Assembly (NCBI GenBank): GCA_013180625.2
Contig: SNVD02000468.1
Span: 434,001 to 498,000 of the forward strand
DNA length: 64,000 nt
Direction: 5' to 3'
Source of the DNA: Boswellia sacra
Lineage: Eukaryota > Streptophyta > Magnoliopsida > Sapindales > Burseraceae
Shown: one piece after another, positions 1-14,559 of the stretch
How the letters are laid out: every line of letters begins with the position of its first letter
Numbering within the stretch: the first letter of the stretch is position 1
Made by a program: the position numbers and the translations under genes
Notes under the pieces: model-generated
The model's database searches: none
The model's input: the letters and a program-made list of their open reading frames with translations, nothing else
Told to the model about the DNA's origin: nothing

Positions 1-990
1 ATAATGATCTTAATATACATCCTCGAAACTTTTATATTTTAATTAAGAAAATAATTATTGAAATTCAATCTTTCATTATAAAATTTATTAGATTTAGTGA
101 AATAATTAATCTTAACATAAATTTTCATATAAATATATATTTTATTTTAATAAAAATATATAACATTGTAAGTTTTAACATATGTTCTTATGTAGACACA
201 CTGGTGATACATTCATATTTATTACTTGCATTTTAACTTGTTTAAAATGTGTTTAGATAATTTTTTTTTCTCACATGATATCTTGTCTCTAAGCGCACCG
301 GTCATTCGAACTTTAGAAATTATTGATTCAAAGGGCCTTGTACTTTTACTATCATGATCACCAAAGAATAAATTTTTAATCAAGTGCAAAGGTGGCTGGC
401 ATGTGAATATTGGTATAGGAAGTCTAAAAAACTCCTAGTGTGTTTGAGTAATATTTGCGTTACTAGTATTTTGTTGTCTTTATAAATAGTGTTGGTCATT
501 GATGTTAGTGTTGACTACATAATAAGTTGTGTTAATTATATTGTTAGTTATGTAGTCAAACTTGTAAATTTTAGAGTCTATATAGTATGCAACCCAAGCA
601 GAACCTGTGGTAGTACTTAATGTATGAAAGTTGTTGTGGTAAATTTATAATCCTATAAATTCGGGTGTGGAAAGAAAAATTATAATCAATTCCCTCAATA
701 TTCACCTATTTAAAAATAAAAAATATATATATAGTCTTAACTTGAACACTCAAGGGTTAATTATTTTTTGGTCTGAAGTCTAAATTTAACTTATTCTTAA
801 ATTTCAGATATTTTTATGATGATTTTTTTATATTTAAGACCTAATCTAAGACATTTTCATCTTAATGAAAAAAAAAAACTAAAAATTTTGGCTTTTGACT
901 GAATTCAAATATCATTTATTCCTCCTTTAATTCTTTTAAATGCCCTTACAAAATTTATTTATGATCAATTTATACATAGCCTAATATTTT
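1..990. other. AT-rich spacer, no gene seen
   Basis: Strongly AT-rich sequence with no open reading frame or recognisable domain on either strand. It ends where the left LTR of the Sirevirus-like element begins. Confidence 0.6.
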
Positions 991-1860
991 TGTAAGTTTT
1001 GAAAGTATGTAGTTATAAGAAATATAATAGTAAACCGTAACGTAAACCAACACAGGAAGATTTTTACGTGGTTTGATTATAAAATCTACGTCCACTGATA
1101 ACTATAGAGCTGCAATTCACTAAGTTCTTGTTTGTACAATCTTTAGGATCGTTTACAGTGCTGACTCACTCTCACACACTGACCTAATATTTGTAAAACA
1201 AAATCTCGTCAAGATCTTAAACTCTAGTGACATTGCCCACTCTCTATCACAGATAACTTAACAACACACTGTTAAGTTATACATTACAACGATTTCTGAC
1301 ACTGAATTACATAAACACTTAACTCGCAAGTTCTCTCAAGTGTCTACTAACTCACACAGACCTAATCAACAATTCATGTATAGTTACAACCTCTCATACA
1401 TAAATAAAACATTCATAAGATCAAATCAAAGAGACATTCCTATTTGCGTTGAAGCTCTCCTCTTAATCCTTGGAATGCCGTGACATGAACTCCTATAACC
1501 AACCGACTAATCAGCACACCAAGTTATGTAAAAATAACTTTGTATATATAGTGGAAGGTCTAAACGAAATCTCCTTAGAATCCTGTAAAAATTCTAATCA
1601 AAATCATATTAGGATAAGGAGAAATAGAATAGGAATAGATATAATTAAACTCCTAAAGGAATTAGGGCACAAATAAATATTCTCCTATTTTAATTAGGAT
1701 ACAAGGAACAATATCCTAATCTAAGGAGATATTTATTGTAAACAAAATACTTCCTATAATATTTTTCTAGAAATAGTAAAATAATAAACCATGTAATATT
1801 CTTGTTTTATCACATGTTGTACAAAAATATCATATGCACGGCACATGCACGTTGACACCA
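991..1860 (-). repeat. 3' LTR of the Sirevirus-like copia element
   Basis: An 870-bp direct repeat of 14560-15428. On the plus strand it begins TGTAAGTT and ends GACACCA, giving the TG...CA ends expected of an LTR. The internal side (right) is followed at once by a polypurine tract on the minus strand. A 68-codon open stretch at 1470-1676, also present in the other LTR, is LTR sequence and not a gene. Confidence 0.92.
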
Positions 1861-1864
1861 ACAA

Positions 1865-1877
1865 TCTCTCCCTTTTT
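1865..1877 (-). promoter_or_regulatory. Polypurine tract of the Sirevirus-like element
   Basis: The minus strand reads AAAAAGGGAGAGA, ending three bases from the 3' LTR. This is the usual second-strand primer position for an LTR retrotransposon. Confidence 0.8.
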
Positions 1878-2339
1878 GGCAACTTGTGATGAAAACACTA
1901 AACTGTTTTTGATCAAAGAAAATCACATATGATAAGTCAGACATAACCATAAGCTATCATGAAATAGCAAATAGAAAATATCATGTGCAAAGAAATAACC
2001 AGTGTGCTGTGACAAATCTCATAACAAAACACTGTCCAAATAGGTATAACCTGTAATCACAAAAACGAAGTTTGACAAACTTGTCAAACAACAATGTAAT
2101 CAGATCATGATCAGAGCAAACCATTCATGAAACCAAGATAACACAAAATAAGCATAAAAAGTTCTTCTTACTCCGCCTTACTCCTTATGTACAACCCTTG
2201 AGAAACAAGCAATAAAAATATAAACAGAAGTAAACACAGTTATATTAGAAAGAACCAAAAAAAAAAGCTATCATCAGATTCCTTCTCCCTCTTGATTTCA
2301 GCACAAATGCCAAAAGCACTTAATGAAGTCATGGAGACT

Positions 2340-4231
2340 TGCGAACAGGTGGAGAAGAGGAATTGCCAGGGTGCTTCTTGTATCTGCCAGCCTTCATTTT
2401 GAATCTCTTCCTGGTAGTGGTATGTGTTGGCTGCTCAGAAGCCACAGGAGTAGGCTAGTCATCAGCTGTGTCAGATGAAGTGGTAGTAACTTCAATCACA
2501 ATCTTGCGAATCTCCTTGTCAAGATGTTCAGCATTGGTTTTTGTTTTCGGAAACTCAATAGCAGTTTGTTGAGAAGGTACCAGTGACACTTCTACAAGTG
2601 TAGATGGTGGAGGTATGACTGGTGCAATTGTTTCTGTTTCAAAAGGAGGTGCCTGAGTGTGTTCTGCAAGTGATGAGGTTTGAACTTCATGTGGTGGTGA
2701 TTGAGTTGATGGTGGAGAGGCATGATGCTCTACTTCATGGATTGGAGAACTAGGAGGTTCTCCCTCAGCAAGTGGTGAAGGCAATTTTATCTCAGATTCT
2801 GCTTGTGTTGGTTCATCTAACAAAGATTCATCTCTCAGTGCTTGAGCTGTTGATTCAACTTTCTTTTTCCTCTTGTCAGATGGTTTCTTCACCATTTCAA
2901 CTTTCTTCTTTCCCTTCAATTTAGTTCCTTTTGTAGTTGACTTGATTTTCTTTTTCTTCTGCTTCTTTTCTACTGTTATGTCTATCTCAATAGTAGTTTC
3001 TGCAGCTTGACCTGCTGCAGGCATTTGCTCAGCTTCTGCAAGCAGTGGTGCATCAAGCTTGGGTATGTGCTCAGTTGACTTCTCAGGAACCACATTTTTA
3101 GTTTCCATCGGCTGTGGCTCTTCTGTAGTACTAGAGTGTCCTACAAGCTTTGCCTCTAAAACAGATTACTTGATTTTGATATCATTCAAATCCTGCACAA
3201 TTTCTGTCAAAGCTAAATTTATCAAAAACAAGTTGTTCTTCTATATTGCTCATGTGATTTTTCCTGACTTTCTTTGGCTTTGGTTCAGGTGCAGACAAAT
3301 CAGTCTTATCGTGCAATCTTTGTAGAAATCCTTTGACTTAGATAGAATATTTGTCTGTTCTTTTGGACTTATAGGAATACCATTCTGTGCAAGAATTCCT
3401 TGAATCAAGCATGGAAAAACAAGCAAGTGATAGTCAGAGTGATATGGACCAATCTGAACAATCATTCTATAAGCTAGTAAGCCAAAATTAATAGGTCAAT
3501 TAGTCCCCAAACAGAAAAACAATTTTACTCTGTCTTCCCGAACTTGATTTTCGTGTGATGAGGGAAGCCAATTAAATTGTGCAATTTTATGCATCACCCT
3601 ATACTTGTTTCTAAGATATTGCTGGTTAATACCATCCCTCGGGTTCCAATCAATGTCTTCTCTACCAGTCAATTCTTTAATTACAACATCCATATTAAAA
3701 TTCTCATCTAAAGTGTGCAAACTGCCTATAGGAATATCTAAGAATGTGTTTATGACATTCGATGAGAATTTCACAAACTTCCCTCTACAATACACCTTGT
3801 GATAATGAAAGCTTTTTGGATCATCAATGGCAGTAGAGATATTGACATAGTATATAGACTATCAATGGTAGGGGGTAGGAAGTTTTTTATCGTACGAGTC
3901 TAGTATATAGACTCAAGAAGATCACTCAAACCATAGTTGTTGAAGTCGGCAAGGTTTACAGGTCGTTCCATCTATAACTTCCTCTTCGAAGTGTACTTCA
4001 AGAATTTCCGCTTGACAGCTGCTGTGAGAAATTTGTTGTACTTCGGTTTTACTTTGCCTTTCATCTTTTTCATTGGAACTAACTCATCTTCGCTCATAGC
4101 AGGATCAACTGCAATCTCTGCATGTGGTTGTTACGACTGAGATGACGGTACGCTGTTGCTCCTGTTGTAATTGGAGTCGCTTTGAGAAGATGAAGAACTG
4201 TTATTTTTTGAAGAACCAGATGTGGTCGCCA
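2340..4231 (-). pseudogene. Additional ORF between RNase H and 3' LTR of the Sirevirus-like element (plant transposon-protein-type domain), broken
   Basis: The minus-strand reading starts at an ATG at 4231 with a Ser/Asn-rich N-terminus and is then interrupted by several stops. A middle part (about 3496-3795) contains the string YCRGKFVKFSSNVINTFLDIP. This resembles the 'putative plant transposon protein' domain (Pfam Transposase_32 family) found next to many plant retroelements; the match is from memory and not searched. The last part (2455-3108, 217 codons open) is low-complexity: a Lys-rich block (EKKQKKKKIKS), then Pro/Ser/Glu-rich sequence. A stop at 2455-2457 is followed by more basic residues to about 2340. 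Sireviruses often carry an extra, sometimes called env-like, ORF here. I see no signal peptide or transmembrane segment, so an envelope role is not supported. Confidence 0.6.
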
Positions 4232-5075
4232 TTGTTAGGGTTTTTTGGTTTGCAAAAATTTCTCAGAATAGAGAGAGAGAGAAGCTAGACGAGGGACAAT
4301 GGAGAAACTATTGAATGGGTATGGAATGAACAGGAGAAGCCCTAACTAATTTCGTAATATGCTTTGACTTAATTAAAAAATTTTGTTTTCAACAAAATTT
4401 AATTTTCATTCCCTTTCCAAAACTACTTAGTAACTATCATTAATGAATAAGAATTCAAAATTTGATTTCCATTAGAACAATGAATTCTAATAGAGTTAGG
4501 ATTCCCGCCACTGAATTTTCTCCCCCTCAATTCAATAATGCTGACATGTCATTTTTGACACATGGACACACAAGAATAATCAAATTTTAGATCGGCACAC
4601 AGAGCATCGTATGTTATAAAAAACGTAACGAAAAACAGTTAAAAATAACATAAAAACAATATCTGGACATCATATAAATCATTCTAAGAAAACATATTTT
4701 AGAGCTGTTTATTTACTTTTAATTATTTTATCACTTAATCCAATTGAGTGATCAACTTAAGCATGCTTCTTACACACACAAAAGTTAATCTCCATGTGAA
4801 TTTTCTAAATAAATTTAGTAGCTTTCACACATGTATAGAGGTAGCCTTTTTCCATTTGAGCGGGTGACCTCACCACTCAACATATTTTCTAGATACAATG
4901 AAGTTACTCTCAATGGATGGCTTTCACACATCATATACTGGTAGCCCTATCTGTATTTTTCATTTTAAACCAATATTTTATCATTCACACAATTTTTATA
5001 TTACAGCTCACACATGCTAAATTAGAAGAAAACTTATGATATTACAGATACAAATAACATAACAGTAAGCAGTAT
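4232..5075. other. Spacer between RNase H and the extra ORF of the Sirevirus-like element
   Basis: No coding potential seen. Two diverged copies of a motif around GCTTTCACACAT...GGTAGCC occur near 4820 and 4920, suggesting an old short duplication inside the element. Confidence 0.5.
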
Positions 5076-8000
5076 TTATTCATAAAACTGACAGATGCCT
5101 AAGGCCTTTCTTAGATTTTCAAATCTTATTGAATCCAATGCCTTAGCGAACAAGTCAGCCAATTGTCTATAAGTGAAGATATGTTCAATGTGTATCACCT
5201 TAGACTCTACAAGTTCCCTTATAAAATGGTATCTTATGTAAATGTGTTTTGTTGTAGAATGTTGAACATGATTTTTGGAAATATTTATAGCACTAGTATT
5301 ATCACAAAACACTGTTATAGGCTTTTGTTCAATACCATAATCACTCAACATTTGCTTCATCCATAATAGTTGTGTGCAACAACTTCTTGCTGCTATGTAT
5401 TCGACTTCAACAGCAGACAAAGAAATAGAATTTGGCTTTTTGCTGTGCCATGAAACTAAGTTAGTACCAAGATAAAAACACCCATCTGATGTGCTTTTTC
5501 TATCATCTACATCTCCTGCCCAATCAGTATCACTAAACCCTGCAAGATAATCATTTGTATCTTCAGAAAACCATATACCATAATCATGGGTTCCATGTAC
5601 ATACCCGATGATTATTTTAGCCGCTGACAGATGTCATTCTTTGGGATTTGCTTGAAATCTTGCACAAAATCTACATTAAAGCACAAGTCTGGTATACTTG
5701 CTGTGAGGTATAACAAACTGTCAATTATACTTCTATACAAACTTGCATCAACCTTTTTTCCTGCATTGTCTTTTGAAAGTTTCAGTTTAGTACTGATTGG
5801 AGTTTTCATTGGTTTTGAATTCTCAAGCCCAAATTTCTTTACATGATTTTTAGCATATTTTGATTGAGATATGAATATCCCATCATTCATTTGCTTAACC
5901 TGCAATCCAAGAAAGAAATTTAATTATCCTACCATGCTCATCTCAAACTCTTCCTGCATCAACTTAACAAACTCATTTGTTTTGCTTTTGTTAGTTGATT
6001 CATATATAATGTCATCCACATATATTTGAGCAACAATAAAATAGTTAGATTCATGTTTGATGAACAAAGTCTTATCATTGCTACCTCTTTTATAACCTCT
6101 GTTGATCAAAAAATTTGTCAACCTTTCATACCAAGCTCTAAGAGCTTGTTTCAAACCATATAAAGCTCTATGCAATTTGTATACAAAATCAGGATGTTTA
6201 GGATCTTCAAAACCCTTAGGCTGCTCAACAAAGATTTCTTCATTAAGATAGCCGTTTAAAAATGTTGTTTTAACATCCATTTGGTACAACTTAAAATCAA
6301 GCAAAAGAAGCAATTGGAAGTAGTAATCTGATTGACTCAAGTCTAGCTATTGGTGCAAAGGTTTCATCAAAGTCTATGCCTTCAACTTGTGTGTAACCTT
6401 GTGCAACAAGCCTAGCTTTATTTCTTACTACTTGGCCACTTTCATCAGTTTTATTTTTGAATATCCATTTAGTTCTAATGACATTTGCATTTTTTGGCCT
6501 AGGAACTAATTCTCATACTTCATTCCTTTTAAACTGATTAAGTTCATCGTGCATAGCTTGAATCCAAACATCTTCTTTTAAAGCTTCTTTCACATTTTTT
6601 GGTTCAACTAAAGAAACATAACATGCAAATCTTATACACCTGATTTCTTAACTTGCTTCGAATTTTCATCATACTATCTCGTGTTCCAATAATAGAACTT
6701 GTTGGATGTGCCTTCTGAATCAAAGTGGGTGGATATTTTCTATCATCCTCATTCCTAATTGAATTTCTATTCGAATCTAAGTTGTCAGTTGTCATTGTTA
6801 CATCGGGTGTAACAGTAACTATTTCTTCTTTCATAAAAGAATCTTCTTTATTGTTGCTGTCTGAATCTGATTTCTCTGTATCTTCTTTTAAGCTGGTTAT
6901 GTTTTCCTCTTGTGAGTACTTTGCATAATCATCCAGATCATCAAATACTACGTTTGCAGATTCCATGATTGCCTCAGTTCTCATATTGTAAACTCGAAAT
7001 GCTTTGTTGTTCTGTGCATATCCCACAAAGACTTCTTCATCACTTCTCAGATCTAATTTTTCTAACTGCTCTCTGTCATTTAAGATGTAACACCTGCATC
7101 CAAAAACATGAAAATATTTCAAATTCGGTTTTCTACCTTTCAAAATTTCATAAGTTGTCTAGTTAGTGTCAGGTCTTAGAAAAACTCTATTTGAAATATA
7201 GCAAGCAGTGCTTATTGCTTCAACCCATAGCCTCTTGGTCAACTTCTTGCTATTGAGCATCATTCTAGCCATCTCTTGAAGAGTTATATTATTTCTTTCC
7301 ACAATGCCATTCTGTTTAGGGGTTTTGGGAGCTGAAAATTCATGATCAATTCTATGATATTTGCAAAAGTCAACATAGCTAACGTTTTCAAACTCCTTTC
7401 CATGATCACTTCTTATTCTCACAATCCTTCCAATGTTCCTATTTTACTCATTTTCGAGCTTAACACAAAGATTCCTAAAAGCTTCAAACAGATTTTTCTT
7501 TAATAAAATCAACCCAAGTATATCTAGAAAAATCATCCATACAAACAAATATGTATCTTTTACCTGTAATGCTTTCAATTTGCATAGGATCCATAAGATC
7601 CATGTGAAGCAAATCAAGTATTTTGGATGTGCTAACATGTGGATTTGATTTGTGTGAACTTCTTATTTGTTTTCCCATTTGACATGGTCCACAAATTTTA
7701 TTAACTTTGTCATCAAGTTTAAGAACTCCTTTTACAGCACCTAACTTAGTTAATTTAACCAAGTCTTTGTAATTTAAGTGTCCTAATTTTTGATGCCACA
7801 ATTCTAAATCCGAAATCCTGGCTTGAAATGCAATCTTTACCAAATAACCATTATCCGAAGATCTATTACCTTCTAGAATGCATTTATCAAAATTATCTAA
7901 GACCATGCATTTGTTTTGTGTGAAATTAATAATATATTTGTCATCACATATCTGACTAATACTAATAAGATTAACTTTCAAACCTTCAACCAACAAGACA

Positions 8001-8101
8001 TTTTGAAAGTTGGATAGGCTTTTGACATTCAAAGTGTCTTTACCAATGATCTTACTCTTTGCTCCATCTCCATAGGTGACGTTTCCTTCTTTACATGCTT
8101 C
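5076..8101 (-). pseudogene. pol: pol of the Sirevirus-like element: protease C-terminal part, integrase, RT, RNase H (broken)
   Basis: The minus strand runs from the protease remainder (7484-8101) through the GAG-pre-integrase zinc-binding motif (LWHQKLGHLNYKDL) and the integrase core. The integrase acidic residues lie in HMDLMDPM and IRSDHGKEF, and its glutamate in KQNGIVERNN (7159-7640). RT follows (about 5924-6500) with VDDIIY as the polymerase motif and [12 protein letters not shown] downstream. RNase H (5076-5500) contains the SAVEVEYIAA and DNTSAI stretches. At least five breaks (near 7430, 7150, 6600, 6340 and 5600-5920) shift or stop the frame. The N-terminal protease half lies beyond the nested CACTA element at 12626-12700. 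Confidence 0.9.
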
Positions 8102-8109
8102 AAAGCTGC

Positions 8110-8430
8110 AAGAAAATCATAAATATTTGACTATTTTTAATCGTCAAGTATGACATTATTTGACGATCAACGTGTATCATTTATGTCACCGTCAAATATG
8201 ATATTATTTGACAGTTGGTCAAACGGTCAAATATCTATTGTAACAAATTTGACTCCTCGTTATGAGTCAAATATAAACCCCAAGAATTGATTTTTGAGCT
8301 ACATTTGACTGTTTTTAATATAAATATTTGACAATAACCGTCAAATATAAGGGATGTAACGGTCAAATTTTTTTAAATTTTTGTAGATATTTGTTTGTTA
8401 TTAGCCGTCAAGTATGGTGTATGAAGACTA
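8110..8430. repeat. Left subterminal repeats of the CACTA element
   Basis: Many short direct and inverted copies of GTCAAATAT / ATATTTGAC and GTCAAGTATG. The same motif recurs at the right end (about 12490-12610). In En/Spm elements such arrays bind the transposase; that role here is inferred. Confidence 0.7.
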
Positions 8431-9207
8431 CATTTGACTATTTTTGGAAATAGGGGAATTTTATTAAATTTAAAAGCTATGAGAAAACATATTTGTTCAA
8501 ATTTATAAAACAAAGTAACAGCCTCATAAAGAGAAGAATATACAAATACTAACAAACTTATCAACACAATCTATATAAATACGACATAATAATCTTCATA
8601 TCCTAACAATTGAGTTAAAATACCAAACTCTAAAGTAAAAACTATTTTCTAACAATCAATGAACATATCTTTAACAATCAATTTATCCTTATCACTCGCC
8701 ACAATTGCTAATAGCTTCTAACATCTTAATAATCTGCAGCATTGTTGTAGGGTTGATAGAAGGCAAACTGTAATGTAGTTGAACCTCCTTCCATTGTCTC
8801 ACAGAGATGACTACAATATCAAATACAATCAATGAGCTCTTGATGATCAAATATCACAAAAACAAATTATCAAATCAGTAAATGAACTTTCAAAGTATAA
8901 CTAGAAACTCAAGTACTCATAAATGATATCATAAGCATACCTCACCTGAACACTGTGAAGGATAACATGCATTATTTGTTTTTTTTCCCTTAAAAAAAAG
9001 ACAAGTTCAAATAATAAAAGAACCGTACTGATGAACCTCGAAGAAATTACCTTGTCACAGTCACGAATAAGTTTTTACAATATTTTTATCCTCTCACTAA
9101 TTTTCTCTCCTCTTACTTGTAATCAATACCGGGAAAATTGCTATGAGAATTGGAAAAAGTGGACATAATAGCAACGTTATGTGAGCTCTAGCTAAGTGCT
9201 TGACAAC

Positions 9208-9208
<1 letters not shown>

Positions 9209-9240
<32 letters not shown>
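9209..9240. repeat. (TA)n microsatellite
   Basis: About 16 perfect TA repeats inside the CACTA element. Confidence 0.95.
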
Positions 9241-9244
<4 letters not shown>

Positions 9245-9817
9245 GCATCATCATCATCTCATGCACAACCAACATTCTATCAACAATTTTCAAATCATTT
9301 TCACACTATAATATTTTTATCCTCTCACTAATTTTCTCTCCTCTTATTATCACACTATAATACTATTAACTCCAACATGTACAAAAAGTTTTAATCACTT
9401 CATCTAACTTGTAACCAAAAACTTAGTACCAAGCTAAACATTATCATGAGTAGGTAAAATTATTTGAAATAACTAAACAATCATTAGCCAAATAATGCCA
9501 TCCACCAATAGCCAACAATCTAACTATCAAGAACTCGAAAGGTATATATCCATTAGCTATTGGTGTCAAGAAATTATAATTTCACATCTTTGTACATTAA
9601 ATCGGTCAACTTAACACGCATTTCATCATATAGATTGGAAAGCTATAAGAATAAAATATCAATATGGACCAGACATGAAAAGTTTTATGACTGATTACTA
9701 AACAATGTCCTACACAAAAAAACTCCTACCTGTGGTACATGTAACAGACATGTGATGCTGTACTTAATCAATTATAGTAGCACATCGTAGTCCCGACATC
9801 TTCCTCTGTTCACTTTA

Positions 9818-11364
<1,547 letters not shown>

Positions 11365-11399
11365 CTGTATCACATTTAGGAGGGGAAAAGGAAGGAATA

Positions 11400-12480
11400 T
11401 GTTAGATGAGTACTAATCAATGTTCACCAGTAGCCAAAATATTAACAAAAAATGCCATTAGCTACAAAAAAGAGTAGCCATAATAAAGCAGCATAGCAGC
11501 CATTTTCGACCTCAAATATTCTAAGCCCAGGAAGCTACAACCAAACTCAATTGCTCCATTTTGTTCTCTTGTATCAGTCTCTAAAATGTCAACTGATAAA
11601 AAGAGATAATAACTCTCAATGAAGCGAGAGAAAGATATAAAAAACAATTTGACAAAAATTACTCCATTAATCATGAAATAGATTACCTCAGCAACTCTAG
11701 TGGCTTACCAACACCATCTGTGAGACCGTTCCCCATCTATTTAAAAAGGTATAATGTGACACCCATAAAATAACAACATTATTGGTAAAAAAATCAAAAC
11801 AAAAATAAAAGATCTAACAAACCCCAGACTAAAACCCAAACTCAGATCAAAAATCAAAACAAAGAACGAAAGAAAAACTAAACACACAGAAATATTAAAA
11901 ACCTGAGAACTTTGAGAACACCTTTCCTCTGCTTCGTTCATGACCCACCAAAAACAAAGCAAATATAATACGATAATACAATAGAAGGATGAAAAGGAGG
12001 AGGAATTCAGACTGAAATTAGGAAGTTAAAAATCAAGAAATTAGGAAGTATATTACAGGTTTCATGGTAATGGATTTTAATTAGTAAGAAGATGGATTTT
12101 AATGGATTTTAAGTCTTAGAATCAGAATAGTAAAAATATGTATAAGCAGTAAAAAGAGAAAGGAAAAATGAGAGAGATTGAGAGATTAAGAATCAGATAA
12201 AGATACAGATCTATTGCAGAGGTGCGATACAGAGGTGCGAATCTTGGCAAGAAGATGGTGATGCCTCTGTGTTGATGATGATGATGATTACAAGACGATG
12301 ATAGAGAGATCAAACGATGATGGAGAGAAGGCGAGGAGGCAAAGATCGAGTTGGCAACAAATGGTAATAAATTTTGTGATTAATGTGGGAGTGATGAAGG
12401 AGGAAGCCGGCTAGGGTAGAAATGAAGAGGGCATAATGAAAATGAAGAGGAAATGAGATATTTATAACAAATGGCAATTT
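11400..12480 (-). other. Gene-like 5' part of the CACTA cargo, origin not recognised
   Basis: Between the UGPase exons and the right terminus there are short minus-strand open segments: 11741-11962, with a possible start MNEAEERCSQSSQ just before a GT at about 11896, and 12122-12579. They contain CAT/ATG-rich and purine-rich runs resembling a 5' leader. I do not recognise a protein. It may be the promoter and leader of the captured gene or of a second captured locus. Confidence 0.35.
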
Positions 12481-12625
12481 CGTAAATAAGTTAAAATACA
12501 ATAGCGTCAAATAAGTGAAAATGCGGGTTGACTTTATGATGATATATAATATTTGACTGAATATTTCGAAAACCTTCAAATAAATTAAAAGTGATGTGTC
12601 AAATATTTAAAAATTTCTTGTAGTA

Positions 12626-14496
12626 AAAATCTGTCAAAAACTGTTTATTTCCAGTCATGTGCCTGGAACAACCACTATCAAAATACCAAAAATCATTAGA
12701 AGAGTGCTTAAGAGCAATAAGAGCAACATGGCATGCTGTCTTGTCTTTCTTAACCCACTGCAGTTGTACTTTGGTAACAATTTGAATTGTTTTGATCTTT
12801 TGTACAAGAGATTCAACAATTTAAAGCATCTAGGCTTAATGTGTCCATTTTTACCACAAAAATAACAAATTGGAATGAATTTTCTTACCTTTTCAGGACT
12901 AGATTTGAAAGAGCTGATAGGAAAAACAAATGTTTCATTACTCTTTGAACTAGGACTCAACCTTAAAGAGTTACGTTCAGAATTCTTACCTGATGTTGAA
13001 GCTTTTACAAAAACTGTTTTTGATGAAGATGCAACATTACCTTCTGTATATCCCAATCCATGTTTGTTGGAGTTGTCTCTTCCAAGACTCAAGACCTGAT
13101 CAAGTTTGGCTGTCCTTATTTTGAGTTGATCAACACACTTTTTGCTTTTAACCAGTTCTATTATAATTTTCTCAATATATGCTGTTTTGTCTGTCAAGAC
13201 AGACTCTAGTTCTGTGATATGATTTGTAGCATAAGATTTTTCACATTCCAGCACCTCAATCTTCTTCTTCAAGGTTTTAATTTCTTCTTTCTGACTCAAC
13301 CATTCACTATTGAGTGCATTGTAAGTTTCTTGCAACTCTTCATAGTATTAGGGACTATCTTCTTCATCTGAATGATCAATATTGGTTCTGCAATTTTTTG
13401 TTATGTCAGACATAATAGCTTTTCCTTTATCAGCTGTAGATGCTGTAAATGCAACAAAATTACTCATGCTATCTTGATCTTCTGAATCTGATGCTGATTC
13501 ATCACTCCAGGTTGCTGTCAGGCCTTTGTTCTTCTTCTTGAGATTAACACATTCAGACTGAATATGCCCATAACCAAAACATTTATAACATTGAATCTGC
13601 CCTTTCCTATCTAGTTGTTTTGACTTCTTCTTATCATTCTCCTTGTTGAACTTCCTGAATTTTTCTTCATTTGAGTTTGATGGCCTTCCTTGATTCTTTT
13701 TCCTTAAATTTCTTTTCATGAACTTGACATAATTTCTTTTTAGAAAAAAAAATTATCTATTTAGAATCAGTTTCATCAAGCTCATCATTACTTTCATCAT
13801 CAGATTTTTCAGTTTTAACATTGAATGCAATGCTTTTTTCTTTTTGCTTCCTAGTACTTTAATTAATTTCAAAGTTTTGGAGAATGCCAATCAGTTCATC
13901 AACCCTTATCTCATCAGTGTTTTTAACTTCCTCAATGGCTGAAATTTTAGGTTGAAATTTATCTGGAACAGACCTTATTATTTTGCTAAAATTTCTGCAT
14001 CAGTGAAATTTTTGTCAAGCATGTATGTAGAATTTGTGATGTGACATATCTTCAAGTCAAAATCAGAAATCGATTCATCCTCATGCATCATTAAATTTTC
14101 AAATTGAGAATTATGTCTTATCAATTTAGATCTTTTAACCAATGCAGTATCTTCATGTTTTACCTCAAGTATGTCCCATGCTTCTTTGGCAACTTTGCAT
14201 CTAGAAATCTGTTCGAAATTGTTTAAGTCCACTGCAGCAAAAATTGCATTGAGAGCCTTAGAATTCTAGCTGGAACGTTGCTATTCTTCATTAGTCCATT
14301 CATCCTCAGGTTTAGGTTCAGAATCACTAAAAGCATTCAACTTTATTAGCGATGTCCATCCTTTAAGCACACTAGTCCATGCCCTGACATCAAGAGATTT
14401 GATATACATTATGATTCTTACCTTCCAATATAGGTAATTACCATCATCAAGAATAGGTGGTTGTGTTCCAGATCCTCCATTGCGAATAAACTCCAT
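12626..14496 (-). pseudogene. gag: gag and protease N-terminal part of the Sirevirus-like element (broken)
   Basis: It begins at an ATG at 14496, 50 bp inside the primer site (MEFIRNGGSGTQPPILDDGN), followed by the UBN2-type gag region (13978-14232, AWDILEVKHEDTALVKRSK). A first zinc knuckle, CYKCFGYGHIQSEC, lies near 13560-13600 and is followed by an acidic stretch (SDESASDSEDQDSMS). Next comes a coiled-coil-like stretch (about 13150-13335) and a second knuckle, CYFCGKNGHIKPRC, near 12830-12870. The aspartic protease motif FDSGCSRHMTG sits at about 12655-12690 in another frame, just before the CACTA insertion. Breaks lie near 14250, 13740-13980, 13340 and 12730. Gag would package RNA and the protease would process the polyprotein, but this copy cannot. 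Confidence 0.88.
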
Positions 14497-14545
14497 TCTT
14501 CCAGATCAACCTGATCGGTTTATTCACTTGTCTATCAATGAACCT

Positions 14546-14557
14546 GCTCTGATACCA
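14546..14557 (-). promoter_or_regulatory. Primer binding site (tRNA-Met) of the Sirevirus-like element
   Basis: The minus strand reads TGGTATCAGAGC, the standard complement to the 3' end of initiator tRNA-Met, two bases inside the 5' LTR. Confidence 0.92.
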
Positions 14558-14559
14558 AT

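Noticed and set aside
1470..1676. 68-codon ORF repeated at 15039-15245
   Set aside because: Both copies lie in the two LTRs of the Sirevirus-like element; no domain, and it is LTR sequence.
2455..3108. Lys/Pro-rich ORF as a host nuclear protein
   Set aside because: It lies inside the retroelement between RNase H and the 3' LTR, in sense with pol and continuous with the extra ORF.
14546..14557. TGGTATCAGAGC motifs (also 22183 and 37477) as possible tRNA genes
   Set aside because: They are primer sites complementary to tRNA-Met; no cloverleaf surrounds them.
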